Positions 7,640 through 16,945 are shown, numbered from the stretch's first letter. The stretch: 64,000 nt of DNA from an uncultured Muribaculaceae bacterium (GCA_947174275.1 CAMWIJ010000007.1:1-64000); one strand, 5' to 3'. Notes: a model not told the origin generated them from the letters alone. Program-made: numbers and translations.

Positions 7640-10426
7640 GTGAGAACCAGTCTCCGATTATATATAATACTGATATTCACAATGTTGTGTCTCACGGGCA
7701 TTGTCGGTGAAATCAAAGCCGACCAACAGCCCGGGCGTGACAGCCAGCAGTCTGCAGTAACGACATTGGCGACTGCCAGCAGAGACAGCATATCATCTTC
7801 AGCCATAGAGTTGTCAGACACGACAGCGGCCGACAGCATCAGCTTAAGGCCGACAGCGACAGCATCAACCCCGGCTGAAAACGCAAAGCCGTCGCGCATA
7901 CGCCGCGAAAAGGTTGATCTTGACAATCAGGTGGTGTTTTCGTCGGCAGACTCGATGGTGCTTGTCGGTCGCTCCAGCATGTATATGTATGGCGACGGGC
8001 AGGTTGATTACGGCGACCTTAAACTTGATGCCGCACGGATAGAGCTTGACCTCGACAAAAGCGAGGTATATGCCGTGGGACAGACCGACTCTATCGGCGA
8101 AGTGACCGGAAGCCCGGTTTTCGAGGAGGGCGGTTCAAGCTACGAGACCAAGACGATGCGGTATAACTTCAAGTCGAAACGCGGATTTATCACCGACGTA
8201 ATCACCGAACAGGGAGAAGGTTATCTGACCGGAGGCACGACCAAAAAGACCGAAGATGACTATTATTATCTGCAGAACGGACGCTACACGACGTGTGACG
8301 ACCATGAGCATCCCCACTTCTATTTTCAGCTTACACGTGCGAAGGTAAAACCCAAAAGCAATATCGTGACCGGTCCGGCATATATGGTGCTCGCCGGACT
8401 TCCGTTGCCTCTCGCTGTGCCTTTCGGTTATTTCCCATTTACCGACAAATATGCGTCGGGCATAATAGTGCCGTCGTTCGGCGACGACTATAACCGCGGA
8501 TTTTACCTGCGTGACGGCGGCTATTATTTCGCCATCAACGACAACATAGACCTGGCTCTGACAGGAGAAATATATACCCGCGGCTCGTGGGGACTGTCGG
8601 CACGCTCCACCTACGCCAAACGCTACAAGTATTCAGGCAATTTCAGCCTTAGCTATCTGAAATCGATCTATGGCGACAAGGGTCAGCCCGACTATTCGAA
8701 GCAGACCAACTTCCAGATTGTGTGGAGCCACTCTCAGGATGCGAAGTCAAACCCCAACATGAATCTTTCGGCGTCGGTCAATTTCACCACTTCGGGCTAT
8801 ACGCGCAATGACCTCAATTCATATTATTCGTCGGCATTCACGGAGAACACGAAGAGTTCGACCGTCAACATGACATATCGATTCCCGCAGTCGAAATGGT
8901 CGCTGTCGACAACGCTCAATGTGTCGCAACGCACTCAGGACTCGACGCTTTCGGTGTCGTTTCCCAATGTTACTCTGACGATGTCGCAGATCTACCCTTT
9001 CAAGCGTAAACGCTCGGTAGGCGATGAAAAGTGGTATGAAAAAATACGCATGTCGTATTCGGGTCAGCTGCAGAACTCGCTGACCGCCAAGCAGGATCAG
9101 TTCTTTCAAAAGAGTCTTGTAAAGGACTGGCGCAACGGCATGAAGCACAGCATACCTGTTTCCGCTACATTCAACCTGTTAAAATACTTCAATCTGACTC
9201 CGTCGGTGAGCCTCCGCGACCGTATGTACACATCGAAGGTGCGTCGCCAGTGGGATCCGAACGCCGCTGTCGAGGTGTGTGACACGACCTACAGTTTCTA
9301 CAATGTGTGGGACTTCGACGCATCGCTGTCGCTTGATACGAAAATCTATGGATTTTTCCAACCACTCCCCTTTCTCGGCGACAAGGTGAAGATGATACGC
9401 CACGTGCTCACTCCTACAGTGTCGCTGAATGCTTCGCCTGACTTCTCGTCACCGTTTTTCGGATATTACGGCACCTACGATTATGTGAATGCCCAGGGAG
9501 AGCAGGTGCAGCGGAAGTATTCGATGTTTCCAAACTCGCTGTTCGGAGTTCCCGGACAGGGAAAATCGGGAACGGTGTCGGTTTCTCTGGCCAACAACCT
9601 GGAGATGAAAGTGAAATCAGACAATGATTCCATCGGCGAGAAAAAGATATCGCTCATAGAGAATTTCTCGGTGTCGCAGAGCTATAATTTCGCGGCCGAC
9701 TCGCTCAACTGGAGCAATATCAACACGTCGATACTGCTCAGGCTTGTAAAGAATTTCAATCTCAATCTGTCGGCAGTGTGGGATGTATATACCTATCAGC
9801 TCAATTCAGCGGGCAACCCGGTGAGGGTCAATATACCACGCTGGAAGGCAGGCAAAGGGATAGGCCGATTGTCAAGCACCGGAACATCGTTTTCCTATAC
9901 TTTCAACAACAACACCTTCAAACGCAAGAAGGACAAGAAAGATACGAAAAACGGCAATGATGAAGATGATGACGAAACGCAGGGCACCCGCCGCCCGTCG
10001 GCACGTCGCAATCAGGACAATGACGAAAGCGATGTGACGGTAAGCGATGACGGATATATGAACTGGGAGGTGCCGTGGAGTCTTACATTCAATTACTCGA
10101 TAGGCTACAGCTACGGGGCGTTTAACAAACAAAAGATGGAGTATGACAGCAAGATAACGCAAAATCTTTCGTTTTCAGGAAATATACGTCCGACGGCCAA
10201 CTGGAATTTCTCGCTGTCGGCATCATATAACTTCGACACCCACAAGATCGCTTATATGAACTGTAACATATCGCGTGACCTGCACTGCTTCACGATGAGC
10301 GCGAGCTTCATACCTGTGGGGCCTTACAAAAGCTTCAATTTCCACATCTCGGCGAAATCGTCGATGCTCAGCGACCTGAAATATGACAAGCGGTCATCGC
10401 GCCAGAACGGTGTCACCTGGTATTGA
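7640..10426 (+). CDS. lptD: LptD-like outer-membrane LPS assembly protein
   Basis: A 928-residue outer-membrane beta-barrel protein; LptD proteins insert lipopolysaccharide into the outer leaflet. A signal peptide is visible (residues 1 to about 27, MRTSLRLYIILIFTMLCLTG), and the GTG start is kept because it supplies the positive N-terminus. An OstA/LptD N-domain of beta repeats follows (about 90-230, with YGDGQVDYGDLKLDAARIEL), then a long barrel with alternating aromatic strands to the final residue Y. Odd feature: a highly charged insert (about 758-803, Lys-rich then Asp/Glu-rich) interrupts the barrel and is probably an exposed loop. No lptE is adjacent. The gene follows the polysaccharide trio with its own promoter. 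The family assignment is firm, the role by homology. Confidence 0.8.
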   Translation: MRTSLRLYIILIFTMLCLTGIVGEIKADQQPGRDSQQSAVTTLATASRDSISSSAIELSDTTAADSISLRPTATASTPAENAKPSRIRREKVDLDNQVVFSSADSMVLVGRSSMYMYGDGQVDYGDLKLDAARIELDLDKSEVYAVGQTDSIGEVTGSPVFEEGGSSYETKTMRYNFKSKRGFITDVITEQGEGYLTGGTTKKTEDDYYYLQNGRYTTCDDHEHPHFYFQLTRAKVKPKSNIVTGPAYMVLAGLPLPLAVPFGYFPFTDKYASGIIVPSFGDDYNRGFYLRDGGYYFAINDNIDLALTGEIYTRGSWGLSARSTYAKRYKYSGNFSLSYLKSIYGDKGQPDYSKQTNFQIVWSHSQDAKSNPNMNLSASVNFTTSGYTRNDLNSYYSSAFTENTKSSTVNMTYRFPQSKWSLSTTLNVSQRTQDSTLSVSFPNVTLTMSQIYPFKRKRSVGDEKWYEKIRMSYSGQLQNSLTAKQDQFFQKSLVKDWRNGMKHSIPVSATFNLLKYFNLTPSVSLRDRMYTSKVRRQWDPNAAVEVCDTTYSFYNVWDFDASLSLDTKIYGFFQPLPFLGDKVKMIRHVLTPTVSLNASPDFSSPFFGYYGTYDYVNAQGEQVQRKYSMFPNSLFGVPGQGKSGTVSVSLANNLEMKVKSDNDSIGEKKISLIENFSVSQSYNFAADSLNWSNINTSILLRLVKNFNLNLSAVWDVYTYQLNSAGNPVRVNIPRWKAGKGIGRLSSTGTSFSYTFNNNTFKRKKDKKDTKNGNDEDDDETQGTRRPSARRNQDNDESDVTVSDDGYMNWEVPWSLTFNYSIGYSYGAFNKQKMEYDSKITQNLSFSGNIRPTANWNFSLSASYNFDTHKIAYMNCNISRDLHCFTMSASFIPVGPYKSFNFHISAKSSMLSDLKYDKRSSRQNGVTWY

Positions 10427-10493
10427 TATCGGTAAAAACTTATATCGCAGTCAGATTGTTAACAATAAATCTGACAAAAGTCATAAAATTTAT

Positions 10494-10564
10494 TAACTTT
10501 GTGAAATCAGCCGTTGATGCTGACAACTCGGACCAATGGAAAGGAACGGCCTGAAGGTCTTTCC
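10494..10564 (+). promoter_or_regulatory. Promoter -7 element and hairpin leader of mscL
   Basis: TAACTTTG at 10494-10501 resembles the Bacteroidetes -7 box. The leader that follows holds a hairpin, GGAAAG (10538-10543) with CTTTCC (10559-10564). Whether the hairpin regulates mscL is unknown. Confidence 0.4.
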
Positions 10565-10611
10565 AATCATGAATATAGATATTATTAACGAAAACTAAAT
10601 ATCAAGGAACG

Positions 10612-11049
10612 ATGGGAAAATTCTTATCTGATTTCAAAGAGTTTGCCATGAAGGGCAACATTATCGACATGGCAGTCGGTGTAATCATCGGCGGAGCATT
10701 CGGCAAAATAGTATCTTCGCTTGTCAACGACATTATAATGCCTGTAATATCGGTTATAACCGGTGGTGAGGGGTATAAGAATCTCAAGTCTATTGTTCAA
10801 GAAGCAGTTAAAGATGACAATGGCAATGTGATAACTGAGGAGGTAGCTGTAAATTATGGAATATTTATCCAGAATATAGTTGACTTTATCATCATTGCAC
10901 TGAGTATCTTCATTGCTCTGCGTGTGATAATGAAATTCAAGAAAAAAGAGGAAGCGGCACCTGCGGCTCCCCCTGCCCCATCGGCTGAGGAGACATTGCT
11001 GACTGAAATCCGCGATCTCCTGAAAAAGGATATAGACAGCAAGAAATAA
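10612..11049 (+). CDS. mscL: Large-conductance mechanosensitive channel MscL
   Basis: A 145-residue inner-membrane channel that opens under membrane tension to release solutes on hypo-osmotic shock. It has the diagnostic N-terminus (FLSDFKEFAMKGNIIDMAVG) leading into TM1 with VGVIIGGAFGKIVSSLVNDI, a periplasmic loop (about 45-75), TM2 (IVDFIIIALSIFIALRVIM, about 87-105) and a cytoplasmic helix with a K/E/A/P-rich linker. The length is normal. The stop codon overlaps the aroK start by one base (TAATG), so the two genes are probably co-transcribed though functionally unrelated. Confidence 0.95.
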   Translation: MGKFLSDFKEFAMKGNIIDMAVGVIIGGAFGKIVSSLVNDIIMPVISVITGGEGYKNLKSIVQEAVKDDNGNVITEEVAVNYGIFIQNIVDFIIIALSIFIALRVIMKFKKKEEAAPAAPPAPSAEETLLTEIRDLLKKDIDSKK

Positions 11050-11573
11050 TGTCGCCGCTATTTCTCATAGGATATATGGGCTCGGGCAAGACTACGCTTG
11101 GACGCGGAGTCGAAGCCCGCGCCCATATACGGTTTATAGACCTTGATGAATATATCGAGGAGCGACAGGGGAAGTCGGTAAGCGAAATTTTCCGCGAATA
11201 TGGAGAAGATGAATTCCGCCGCATCGAACGTGAGAGTATCCGCGAGCTCGCAGCTAAAGATGACATACTTGTGGCATGCGGAGGAGGCACCCCCTGCTTT
11301 TTCGACAATATGGAGGTCATGAACAGCCGCGGCACTACAGTGTGGCTTGACGCATCGGTCGACACGCTGCACGCACGCCTTAAGGAAGGCAGGAGCCAAC
11401 GGCCACTTATTGCCTCACTCGATGATGACGGGCTGCGCAGGTTTATCATCAGCTCGCTGGAGAAAAGAAATCCGTATTACAGCCGGGCGAAGCGCCGTTT
11501 CGCAGCCGATGAACTTGACACTGCAGCACAACTCGACTCGTCGATTGAAAAGTTTATCAACGAGTATCTGTAG
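11049..11573 (+). CDS. aroK: Shikimate kinase
   Basis: A 174-residue cytoplasmic kinase that phosphorylates shikimate at O3 in the aromatic amino-acid (chorismate) pathway. The P-loop GYMGSGKTTLG is at residues 7-17, the shikimate-binding FIDLDEYIE follows at about 31-39, the substrate loop VACGGGTPCF at about 75-84, and the lid region SQRPLI at about 115-120. The start overlaps the mscL stop. It is followed after 35 bp by the alanine-dehydrogenase-like gene on the same strand. Other chorismate-pathway genes are not in the window. Confidence 0.95.
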   Translation: MSPLFLIGYMGSGKTTLGRGVEARAHIRFIDLDEYIEERQGKSVSEIFREYGEDEFRRIERESIRELAAKDDILVACGGGTPCFFDNMEVMNSRGTTVWLDASVDTLHARLKEGRSQRPLIASLDDDGLRRFIISSLEKRNPYYSRAKRRFAADELDTAAQLDSSIEKFINEYL

Positions 11574-11608
11574 CGGGTAGCCAAAAAACAATCAAACCGT
11601 CACATATC

Positions 11609-12796
11609 ATGGACAGCAACTTATCATCAAACATAACTCCGGAGGAGCAACCGGTTGCGACCGCGACGTCGCGCAAGCGCATATCAATAGGACTACCGCG
11701 CAACACAGACGCATCGGAACGACGGTTTCCCCTTACTCCCGAGGGTGTAAGCCGGCTTATAGAAAAGGGGTATGCCGTGAAGATAGAGCACGAGGCAGCG
11801 TCTCCGATACATTACAGCGACAATGCGTATTCGCGTCAGGGAGCAGAGCTTTCCGACCGCCATGCGGCATTGTCGTGTGACATTGTCATCAATCTGTCGA
11901 CACTGCAGCCTGCTGACATCAGGAAGATGAGACGCGGGGCTATGTTGCTGACCCTGCTGTGTCCTGACAAACTGCATGCAGAGACAGTCAGGGAGATGCA
12001 ACGTATGGCTATAGTAGGGGTTGCTGTCAACAATATAGCCGACGAGCGGGGGAATATGCCGTTTGCCGATATTCTTTCCGAAATCGACGGACGGGCGGCG
12101 ATAGCGACGGCATCATCGCTTCTTGCCGACGCCAGTGCCGGCAAAGGAATATTGCTCGGAGGCATCGCCGGACTAAATCCATGTGAAGTGACTGTGATAG
12201 GCTCCGGTATAGCCGCAATCGCAGCGTCGCGTTCGGCACTTGGTCTGGGCGCTATAGTGAGGATGTTTGATGACGATGTGTATTCACTACGTGCGGCAGT
12301 GCGCGATCTCGGTCCGGGCGTGATAGCGTCGTCGCTTCATGAGAGAGTGCTTACATCGGCTCTGCGTACGGCAGATGTCGTGGTAGCGACTCCGGTGCAG
12401 ACGAAACTGACTGTCAGCGCTGATGATGTTGAAATAATGAAGAAGGGTGTCGTGATATTCGATCTTGACCAGGTGCACGGCCGAGTGTTTCCTTCGCTGC
12501 CAACAGTCGACCTTGCCGTCGCTATAGATGCTCCCGGCAAGGCCGAGGGCAAAAGAGTGTGTCATGTAAACGCCGGAAGCGCGGTGCCGCGCACGGCCGC
12601 GATGGCACTTAGCAATACATTCATAACGATGCTCGACTCCATCATCACCTGCGAAGGGCTTACCAATGCTCTCAAACTAACACCCGGACTGCGCCGCGGT
12701 GTGTTCACTTTCTTAGGAAAAATAACCAATCCGCAGGTGGCAAGAACAGCCGGCTGCCGATTTACCGACATCAACATATTTCTACAACTTTCATGA
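11609..12796 (+). CDS. Alanine dehydrogenase / transhydrogenase-alpha fold protein, catalytic residues lost
   Basis: A 395-residue protein with the two-domain fold of alanine dehydrogenase and PntA. The N-terminal domain begins ISIGLPRNTDASERRFPLTP, matching the family KE..R/ERR block, and the Rossmann domain carries VIGSGIAAIAASRSALGLGA (about 191-210). However, the segment that in active alanine dehydrogenases holds the substrate Lys reads VINLSTLQP, and the one that holds the catalytic His reads LLTLLCPDK instead of LHLA, so normal alanine oxidation looks unlikely. It may bind NAD(P) and act on another substrate or be regulatory. Its stop overlaps the RNase HI start by 4 bp. An extra polar N-terminal tail (about 30 residues) precedes the domain. 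Confidence 0.65.
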   Translation: MDSNLSSNITPEEQPVATATSRKRISIGLPRNTDASERRFPLTPEGVSRLIEKGYAVKIEHEAASPIHYSDNAYSRQGAELSDRHAALSCDIVINLSTLQPADIRKMRRGAMLLTLLCPDKLHAETVREMQRMAIVGVAVNNIADERGNMPFADILSEIDGRAAIATASSLLADASAGKGILLGGIAGLNPCEVTVIGSGIAAIAASRSALGLGAIVRMFDDDVYSLRAAVRDLGPGVIASSLHERVLTSALRTADVVVATPVQTKLTVSADDVEIMKKGVVIFDLDQVHGRVFPSLPTVDLAVAIDAPGKAEGKRVCHVNAGSAVPRTAAMALSNTFITMLDSIITCEGLTNALKLTPGLRRGVFTFLGKITNPQVARTAGCRFTDINIFLQLS

Positions 12797-13431
12797 GCAG
12801 GAAATTTTACGTGGTTTGGAAAGGGTACAGTCCCGGCATCTATGATTCGTGGGAGGAGTGCAAACTGCAGGTTGAAGGTTTTGCCGGGGCGGAATACAAA
12901 TCATTCGGTTCGCAGGAAGCCGCGACCAAAGCTTATCGCGGCGATTATGAAGAGCAGGCCGGCCTCATACGTGCTATAGCGCGTCACCGCGGTGAAAGTG
13001 TCAACTATGAAGCCATACCCGAGATTATCAAAGACAGCATAGCTGTTGACGGGGCATGCTCAAAAAATCCGGGTCCGATGGAATATCGAGGGGTGGATGT
13101 CATGACAGGCGCGGAGATATTTCATGTAGGACCGCTTGACGACGGCACCAACAATGTGGCGGAGTATCTTGCGCTGATACATGCACTGGCTTTTCTCAAA
13201 AATACGGGCAACGAGACTACCGTGGTCTATTCCGACTCCCGCACAGCCCAGTCATGGCTCCGCAACCGCGGACATAAGTCGAAGCTGGCACGTACGGCCA
13301 AAAACGGAAAGATATTCGAGATGCTCGAACGAGCCGACCGATGGATACAGTCAAACCCTTATTATAACCGGGTGCTCAAATGGGACACGGAAAAATGGGG
13401 AGAGATACCGGCCGACTTCGACCGGAAATAA
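12793..13431 (+). CDS. rnhA: Ribonuclease HI with viroplasmin-type N-domain
   Basis: A 212-residue enzyme that cuts RNA in RNA-DNA hybrids (R-loops, primers). The N-terminal caulimovirus viroplasmin/HBD domain (FYVVWKGYSPGIYDSWEECK, residues about 4-50) binds hybrids. The RNase H domain shows the acidic set: Asp in SIAVDGACS, Glu in NVAEYLAL, Asp in VYSDSRTA and a final Asp in KWDTEKWGE. This two-domain layout is common in Bacteroidetes and eukaryotes. It is coupled by a 4-bp overlap to the preceding dehydrogenase-like gene. Confidence 0.92.
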   Translation: MSRKFYVVWKGYSPGIYDSWEECKLQVEGFAGAEYKSFGSQEAATKAYRGDYEEQAGLIRAIARHRGESVNYEAIPEIIKDSIAVDGACSKNPGPMEYRGVDVMTGAEIFHVGPLDDGTNNVAEYLALIHALAFLKNTGNETTVVYSDSRTAQSWLRNRGHKSKLARTAKNGKIFEMLERADRWIQSNPYYNRVLKWDTEKWGEIPADFDRK

Positions 13432-13490
13432 ACGAATAAAACAAGGATTGTTTATGACACGAATGTGGTATTGAAAGATTACAAAACGAC

Positions 13491-14294
13491 ATGGCGAAGC
13501 TAATAGTAAAAGATACTGAGGTTAATATCCTAAAAGTCAACGGAGAGGATTATATCTGCCTTACCGATATGTTACGGGCTAAAGATGGAGATTTCTTCAT
13601 TACTGATTGGCTTCGTAATCGTAATACCTTGGAGTTTATCGGAATCTGGGAGAAGGTGTATAATCCCAATTTTAATTATGGCGAATTCGCCATAATTAGA
13701 AATCAGTCGGGACTTAATAGTTTCAAGATAAGCGTAAAAGAATTCGTTGCCCGAACTAATGCCATATCCGTTCAGGCAAAAGCCGGACGCTATGGAGGCA
13801 CATACGCCCATAAAGACATTGCATTTGAGTTTGCGATGTGGATAAGCCCCGAGTTCAAGGTTTATATTGTAAAGGAGTTCCAACGCTTAAAGGAAGAGGA
13901 ACAGAAGCAACTCGGCTGGTCTGCGAAACGTGAGTTGTCCAAAATAAATTATCGAATCCACACCGATGCCATCAAGCATAATCTCATACCTGCCGAGATT
14001 ACAAAGGCTCAGGCAAGTATCATATATGCCAATGAAGCCGATGTGCTGAATGTGGCTATGTTCGGCATGACAGCGAAACAGTGGCGTGATGCCAATCCCG
14101 ACCTCAAAGGCAATATCCGGGATTATGCCTCTATCAATGAACTTATATGCCTCTCCAATATGGAGAATCTCAATGCGGTGTTTATTGAACAGGGGATGCC
14201 ACAGCAGGAACGTCTGATCAAGCTCAATCAAATCGCCATCCATCAGATGAGCGTACTTGAAAGCGGTGACAACGATAGAAAATTGCTTAAATAG
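13491..14294 (+). CDS. KilA-N domain protein
   Basis: A 267-residue protein whose first ~135 residues form a KilA-N DNA-binding domain (DYICLTDMLRAKDGDFFITDW, then FKISVKEFVARTNAISVQAK and GTYAHKDIAFEFAMWISPEF). The domain is known from phage, plasmid and poxvirus proteins. The C-terminal half (TKAQASIIYANEADVLNVAMFG, MENLNAVFIEQGMPQQERL) is helical and of unknown function. Similar stand-alone proteins occur in gut Bacteroidales, usually in accessory regions. No phage structural gene, integrase or att site is adjacent. The gene starts 59 bp after rnhA and is followed by a coding remnant, suggesting an insertion or decay site. Confidence 0.8.
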   Translation: MAKLIVKDTEVNILKVNGEDYICLTDMLRAKDGDFFITDWLRNRNTLEFIGIWEKVYNPNFNYGEFAIIRNQSGLNSFKISVKEFVARTNAISVQAKAGRYGGTYAHKDIAFEFAMWISPEFKVYIVKEFQRLKEEEQKQLGWSAKRELSKINYRIHTDAIKHNLIPAEITKAQASIIYANEADVLNVAMFGMTAKQWRDANPDLKGNIRDYASINELICLSNMENLNAVFIEQGMPQQERLIKLNQIAIHQMSVLESGDNDRKLLK

Positions 14295-14316
14295 CCCTTC
14301 AAAATCAGTTCCATAA

Positions 14317-14496
14317 CGCATATTCGCCCTCGGAGGCTCAAAAAATTTGGATATTTCCGAGGTACAAATCAAACAAGACCCGACCGATGACAACAACTAC
14401 CGTCTTCATCTCGGCGGCAAGAGAGTCTTCCAATGGTTCAAAGAAAAGTGGCAATCACTGAAACAGACTTTCAAGAACAGTTTCAGAATAAGATGA
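14317..14496 (+). pseudogene. Orphan C-terminal coding remnant
   Basis: An open frame of about 59 codons after an in-frame stop, with no credible start codon, reads as real protein in its second half: DISEVQIKQDPTDDNN, then RLHLGGKRVFQWFKEKW and KQTFKNSFRIR, then stop. Composition (basic, aromatic) resembles the C-terminus of a larger protein. I do not recognise the family. It lies between the KilA-N gene and a strong terminator and fits a truncated gene left by a rearrangement. Confidence 0.45.
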
Positions 14497-14539
14497 CAGA
14501 AAGGGAGCCACAGGCTGATCACTTGTGGCTCCCTTTCTG
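14497..14539. terminator. Bidirectional terminator, 16-bp stem
   Basis: CAGAAAGGGAGCCACA pairs perfectly with TGTGGCTCCCTTTCTG around an 11-nt loop. It separates the plus-strand KilA-N region from the convergent BspA-like gene, whose stop is 5 bp away. Confidence 0.8.
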
Positions 14540-14543
14540 TATT

Positions 14544-16247
14544 TTAGAAAAACTTTTTTTCAGTGGTTCCATCTGAATATCTAATGATATTTAGACCCTT
14601 TATGGGTTCTTTATGTAGTAATCCATTGATATCAAAGATTTCTATAGGATATTTTAGAGTAGGAACATTGATGGGAGTAATTGATGATGAAAAGTCAAAA
14701 CCTGCTATATTCCAAAAATTATCCCAAATTGGGGCAGATTTGTATATATCGAGGTAATCATTAGGTACTTTTAATGCAGAATGTAGATATGTGTTCTTTG
14801 TGAATTCTTGCTTAGTACACATAGGGGGAATAGTTGACTTTACAGTTATGTTTGATATATTATCATTTTTATCTAGATTCAGATAACTGATATCAGTAAC
14901 ATTTTCGCCAATTTCAAAATAGTCTAGGTCTGTGCAATGGTCGAAATAAGTGTTAACGCTATGGAAATTAACATAATCATATATGTATTTTGCTTCTAAA
15001 TCCCTTCCAAGTATGAGTGTGTTAAGATTAATCAGCCTAAATGGACTTCCTGAAACAACACCATAATCAATGTCTTCAAATATACAGAATAGAGGATCAT
15101 TTGATGGAAGGATTGTAAGTTTTAATATATTTTTTATTCCACCCAACAAACCAGAACCACTAATGAAACTCCCATTGAAATAACTTTTAGTTATTAGGTT
15201 TACTTTTGGTCCTATGGTAACAGAATCAATGTCTTGTTGGTCAAATATAGCATAATAGCCCTTTATTGCATTTGTAGTTTTAGGCTGAACTAATTGCCTA
15301 CCAATATAAACTATTTTAAGCTTGCTATCCCTAAAATCTCCTGCTATAAAATCAGTTGCTATGGGATTATAACGGTCTCCTCTTATTCCCCCATTAAATT
15401 TAAGTTCTTGATCTCCATCTGCAATGTATAATTCAGACAGGCTTATACATTTCGTAAATGCTTGATTTGGTATTTCAGTAAGTCCCTGCCCGATACTCAA
15501 TTTATATAGATTTGCACAATTCCAAAAAGAATAGCGTCCGATAGATTGAATATTATTAGTAAGATCAACCTCTGTAAGATATGTATATCCAACAAAGGCA
15601 CCTGGATTTATTTTCGATATGGATTCATCAAAATGTAAACTTGAAATCAACTCTCCATTTAAGAGTAGTTTTGCTTTCATGTTTGACAAAGGATTTGAGG
15701 TATATGTATCATTTAGATTATAACACCAACCAGCCTCAAAAGATATAGCACACCAAGCTTCTAAATCGCAAATATTCACGGAGTCAAGGTTCTCGCAATC
15801 TGAAAAGGCATATTCACCTATTTCAATTATAGATTTAGGAAGTGAAATTTCTTTCAGACCGCTACAGAACCCAAATGCGTGACGGCCTATTTTTGTTACA
15901 CCTTGTGGTATATTAATAGCCAAGAGCTTTGAGCATCTCCAGAAGGCACTCTGCCCTACTAAAACACACGTGCTTGGCAAACTAATATTCTCTATTAAAG
16001 ACTCTGCAAATGCAGAGTCTAGTATTTCAGTTACCGTTAATTCCTTACCTGCAAAAGAAATCTGTGCCGGTATTACGACATTGCCAGTGATATCTTTATC
16101 AATCAATCCGCTAACACCACAAGTTAGAGAAGCTGGATCTATGACATCATAACATATGCCATTGACTTCGAAATCATAAGCATATGTATTGATGGACCCC
16201 AAAACCGAGACCATCAGAATTACAAGTTTGGTGATAAGTTGTTTCAT
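14544..16247 (-). CDS. BspA-like leucine-rich-repeat surface protein
   Basis: A 567-residue secreted protein: signal peptide (residues 1-23, MKQLITKLVILMVSVLGSINTYA), then tandem LRR_5/BspA-type repeats (for example FAESLIENISLPSTCVLVGQ, AFGFCSGLKEISLPKSIIEI, FWNCANLYKLSIGQGLTEIP), and a C-terminal block IEIFDINGLLHKEPIKGLNI ending DGTTEKKFF that resembles type IX-secretion C-terminal domains. Such proteins are surface adhesins or binding proteins; ligand unknown. Its base composition is clearly more AT-rich than the neighbouring housekeeping genes, suggesting transfer. Its start overlaps the preceding small gene by 4 bp, so the two are likely co-translated. Confidence 0.85.
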   Translation of the reverse strand: MKQLITKLVILMVSVLGSINTYAYDFEVNGICYDVIDPASLTCGVSGLIDKDITGNVVIPAQISFAGKELTVTEILDSAFAESLIENISLPSTCVLVGQSAFWRCSKLLAINIPQGVTKIGRHAFGFCSGLKEISLPKSIIEIGEYAFSDCENLDSVNICDLEAWCAISFEAGWCYNLNDTYTSNPLSNMKAKLLLNGELISSLHFDESISKINPGAFVGYTYLTEVDLTNNIQSIGRYSFWNCANLYKLSIGQGLTEIPNQAFTKCISLSELYIADGDQELKFNGGIRGDRYNPIATDFIAGDFRDSKLKIVYIGRQLVQPKTTNAIKGYYAIFDQQDIDSVTIGPKVNLITKSYFNGSFISGSGLLGGIKNILKLTILPSNDPLFCIFEDIDYGVVSGSPFRLINLNTLILGRDLEAKYIYDYVNFHSVNTYFDHCTDLDYFEIGENVTDISYLNLDKNDNISNITVKSTIPPMCTKQEFTKNTYLHSALKVPNDYLDIYKSAPIWDNFWNIAGFDFSSSITPINVPTLKYPIEIFDINGLLHKEPIKGLNIIRYSDGTTEKKFF

Positions 16248-16576
16248 ATATTGGATTGTTTCATTTGGTCAATAGATACACGAAGGAGGCAAGTATCGCC
16301 GTGGACATCTGTTACGAAGAAAGCGACACCACAGAATATTACCTTGACATCATTACTTATCTTAGACGAAGGGTCCTGTTGGTGCACACGAGCATTCCCG
16401 TTGAATTGTACGGATCCATCTGGCAAGATGTTTATGGATTTGATCGGGATATCAATATCATAAATCCCGTTTATTTCAAATGCATATCCATCTATGGATA
16501 TTGTCTTTCTGTTATTCCCGTTCTTATTTAGGAAAGATGCGATAATTTGAACTAACTCTACCGAATTGTCAATCAT
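16244..16576 (-). CDS. Small unknown protein upstream of the BspA-like gene
   Basis: A 110-residue protein, not recognised. It has no signal peptide and no membrane segment. It contains an acidic/hydrophobic beta-rich core (YAFEINGIYDIDIPIKSINI, VKVIFCGVAFFVTDV) and a helical start (DNSVELVQIIASFLNKNGN). Its stop overlaps the start of the BspA-like gene in an ATGA arrangement, the main evidence that it is real. It is AT-rich like its neighbour. A cytoplasmic partner or remnant of a mobile cargo are both possible. Confidence 0.55.
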   Translation of the reverse strand: MIDNSVELVQIIASFLNKNGNNRKTISIDGYAFEINGIYDIDIPIKSINILPDGSVQFNGNARVHQQDPSSKISNDVKVIFCGVAFFVTDVHGDTCLLRVSIDQMKQSNI

Positions 16577-16860
16577 ATGTAAAGTATGCCTCGGTCATCC
16601 TCTCGTTGGCGTTTGTTGTTGTACGAAAAAAGCGCAGGAATCTGTATCTGTTGCCATCCTACTTTCCGAGGCTTCTCGCATTGCCCTTTAGATGTCGGAC
16701 GGCAACGCAGAAGCCCACGCTTGTATATGCAATCTTTGCGTCCGGCTATATTTCTCCCGAAATATCGTACCGAAAGCAAGATAATTACATATCCACGGGC
16801 ATCTACCGTTGCACAATCCTTGACATCTAAATGAATTTTGCGAGAATTCCGGAAAGTCAA
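16573..16860 (-). CDS. Possible small basic protein, weak call
   Basis: An open frame of 95 codons starting MTFRNSRKIHLDVKD and rich in Arg, Lys and Cys (KDCIYKRGLLRCRPTS). No family recognised. In favour: it overlaps the next gene by ATGA and a promoter-like -7 element lies about 90 bp upstream on the same strand. Against: odd composition, and competing open frames on the plus strand of similar length. It may be a non-coding leader or a decayed gene. Confidence 0.25.
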   Translation of the reverse strand: MTFRNSRKIHLDVKDCATVDARGYVIILLSVRYFGRNIAGRKDCIYKRGLLRCRPTSKGQCEKPRKVGWQQIQIPALFSYNNKRQREDDRGILYI

Positions 16861-16945
16861 GAATCAGCGCGGATAAACGCTTTTCATTATGTCTGCATCC
16901 CGCCGCTCGAACCCCGACCGGGCTTCTGCATAGCGGTCTACGAAT

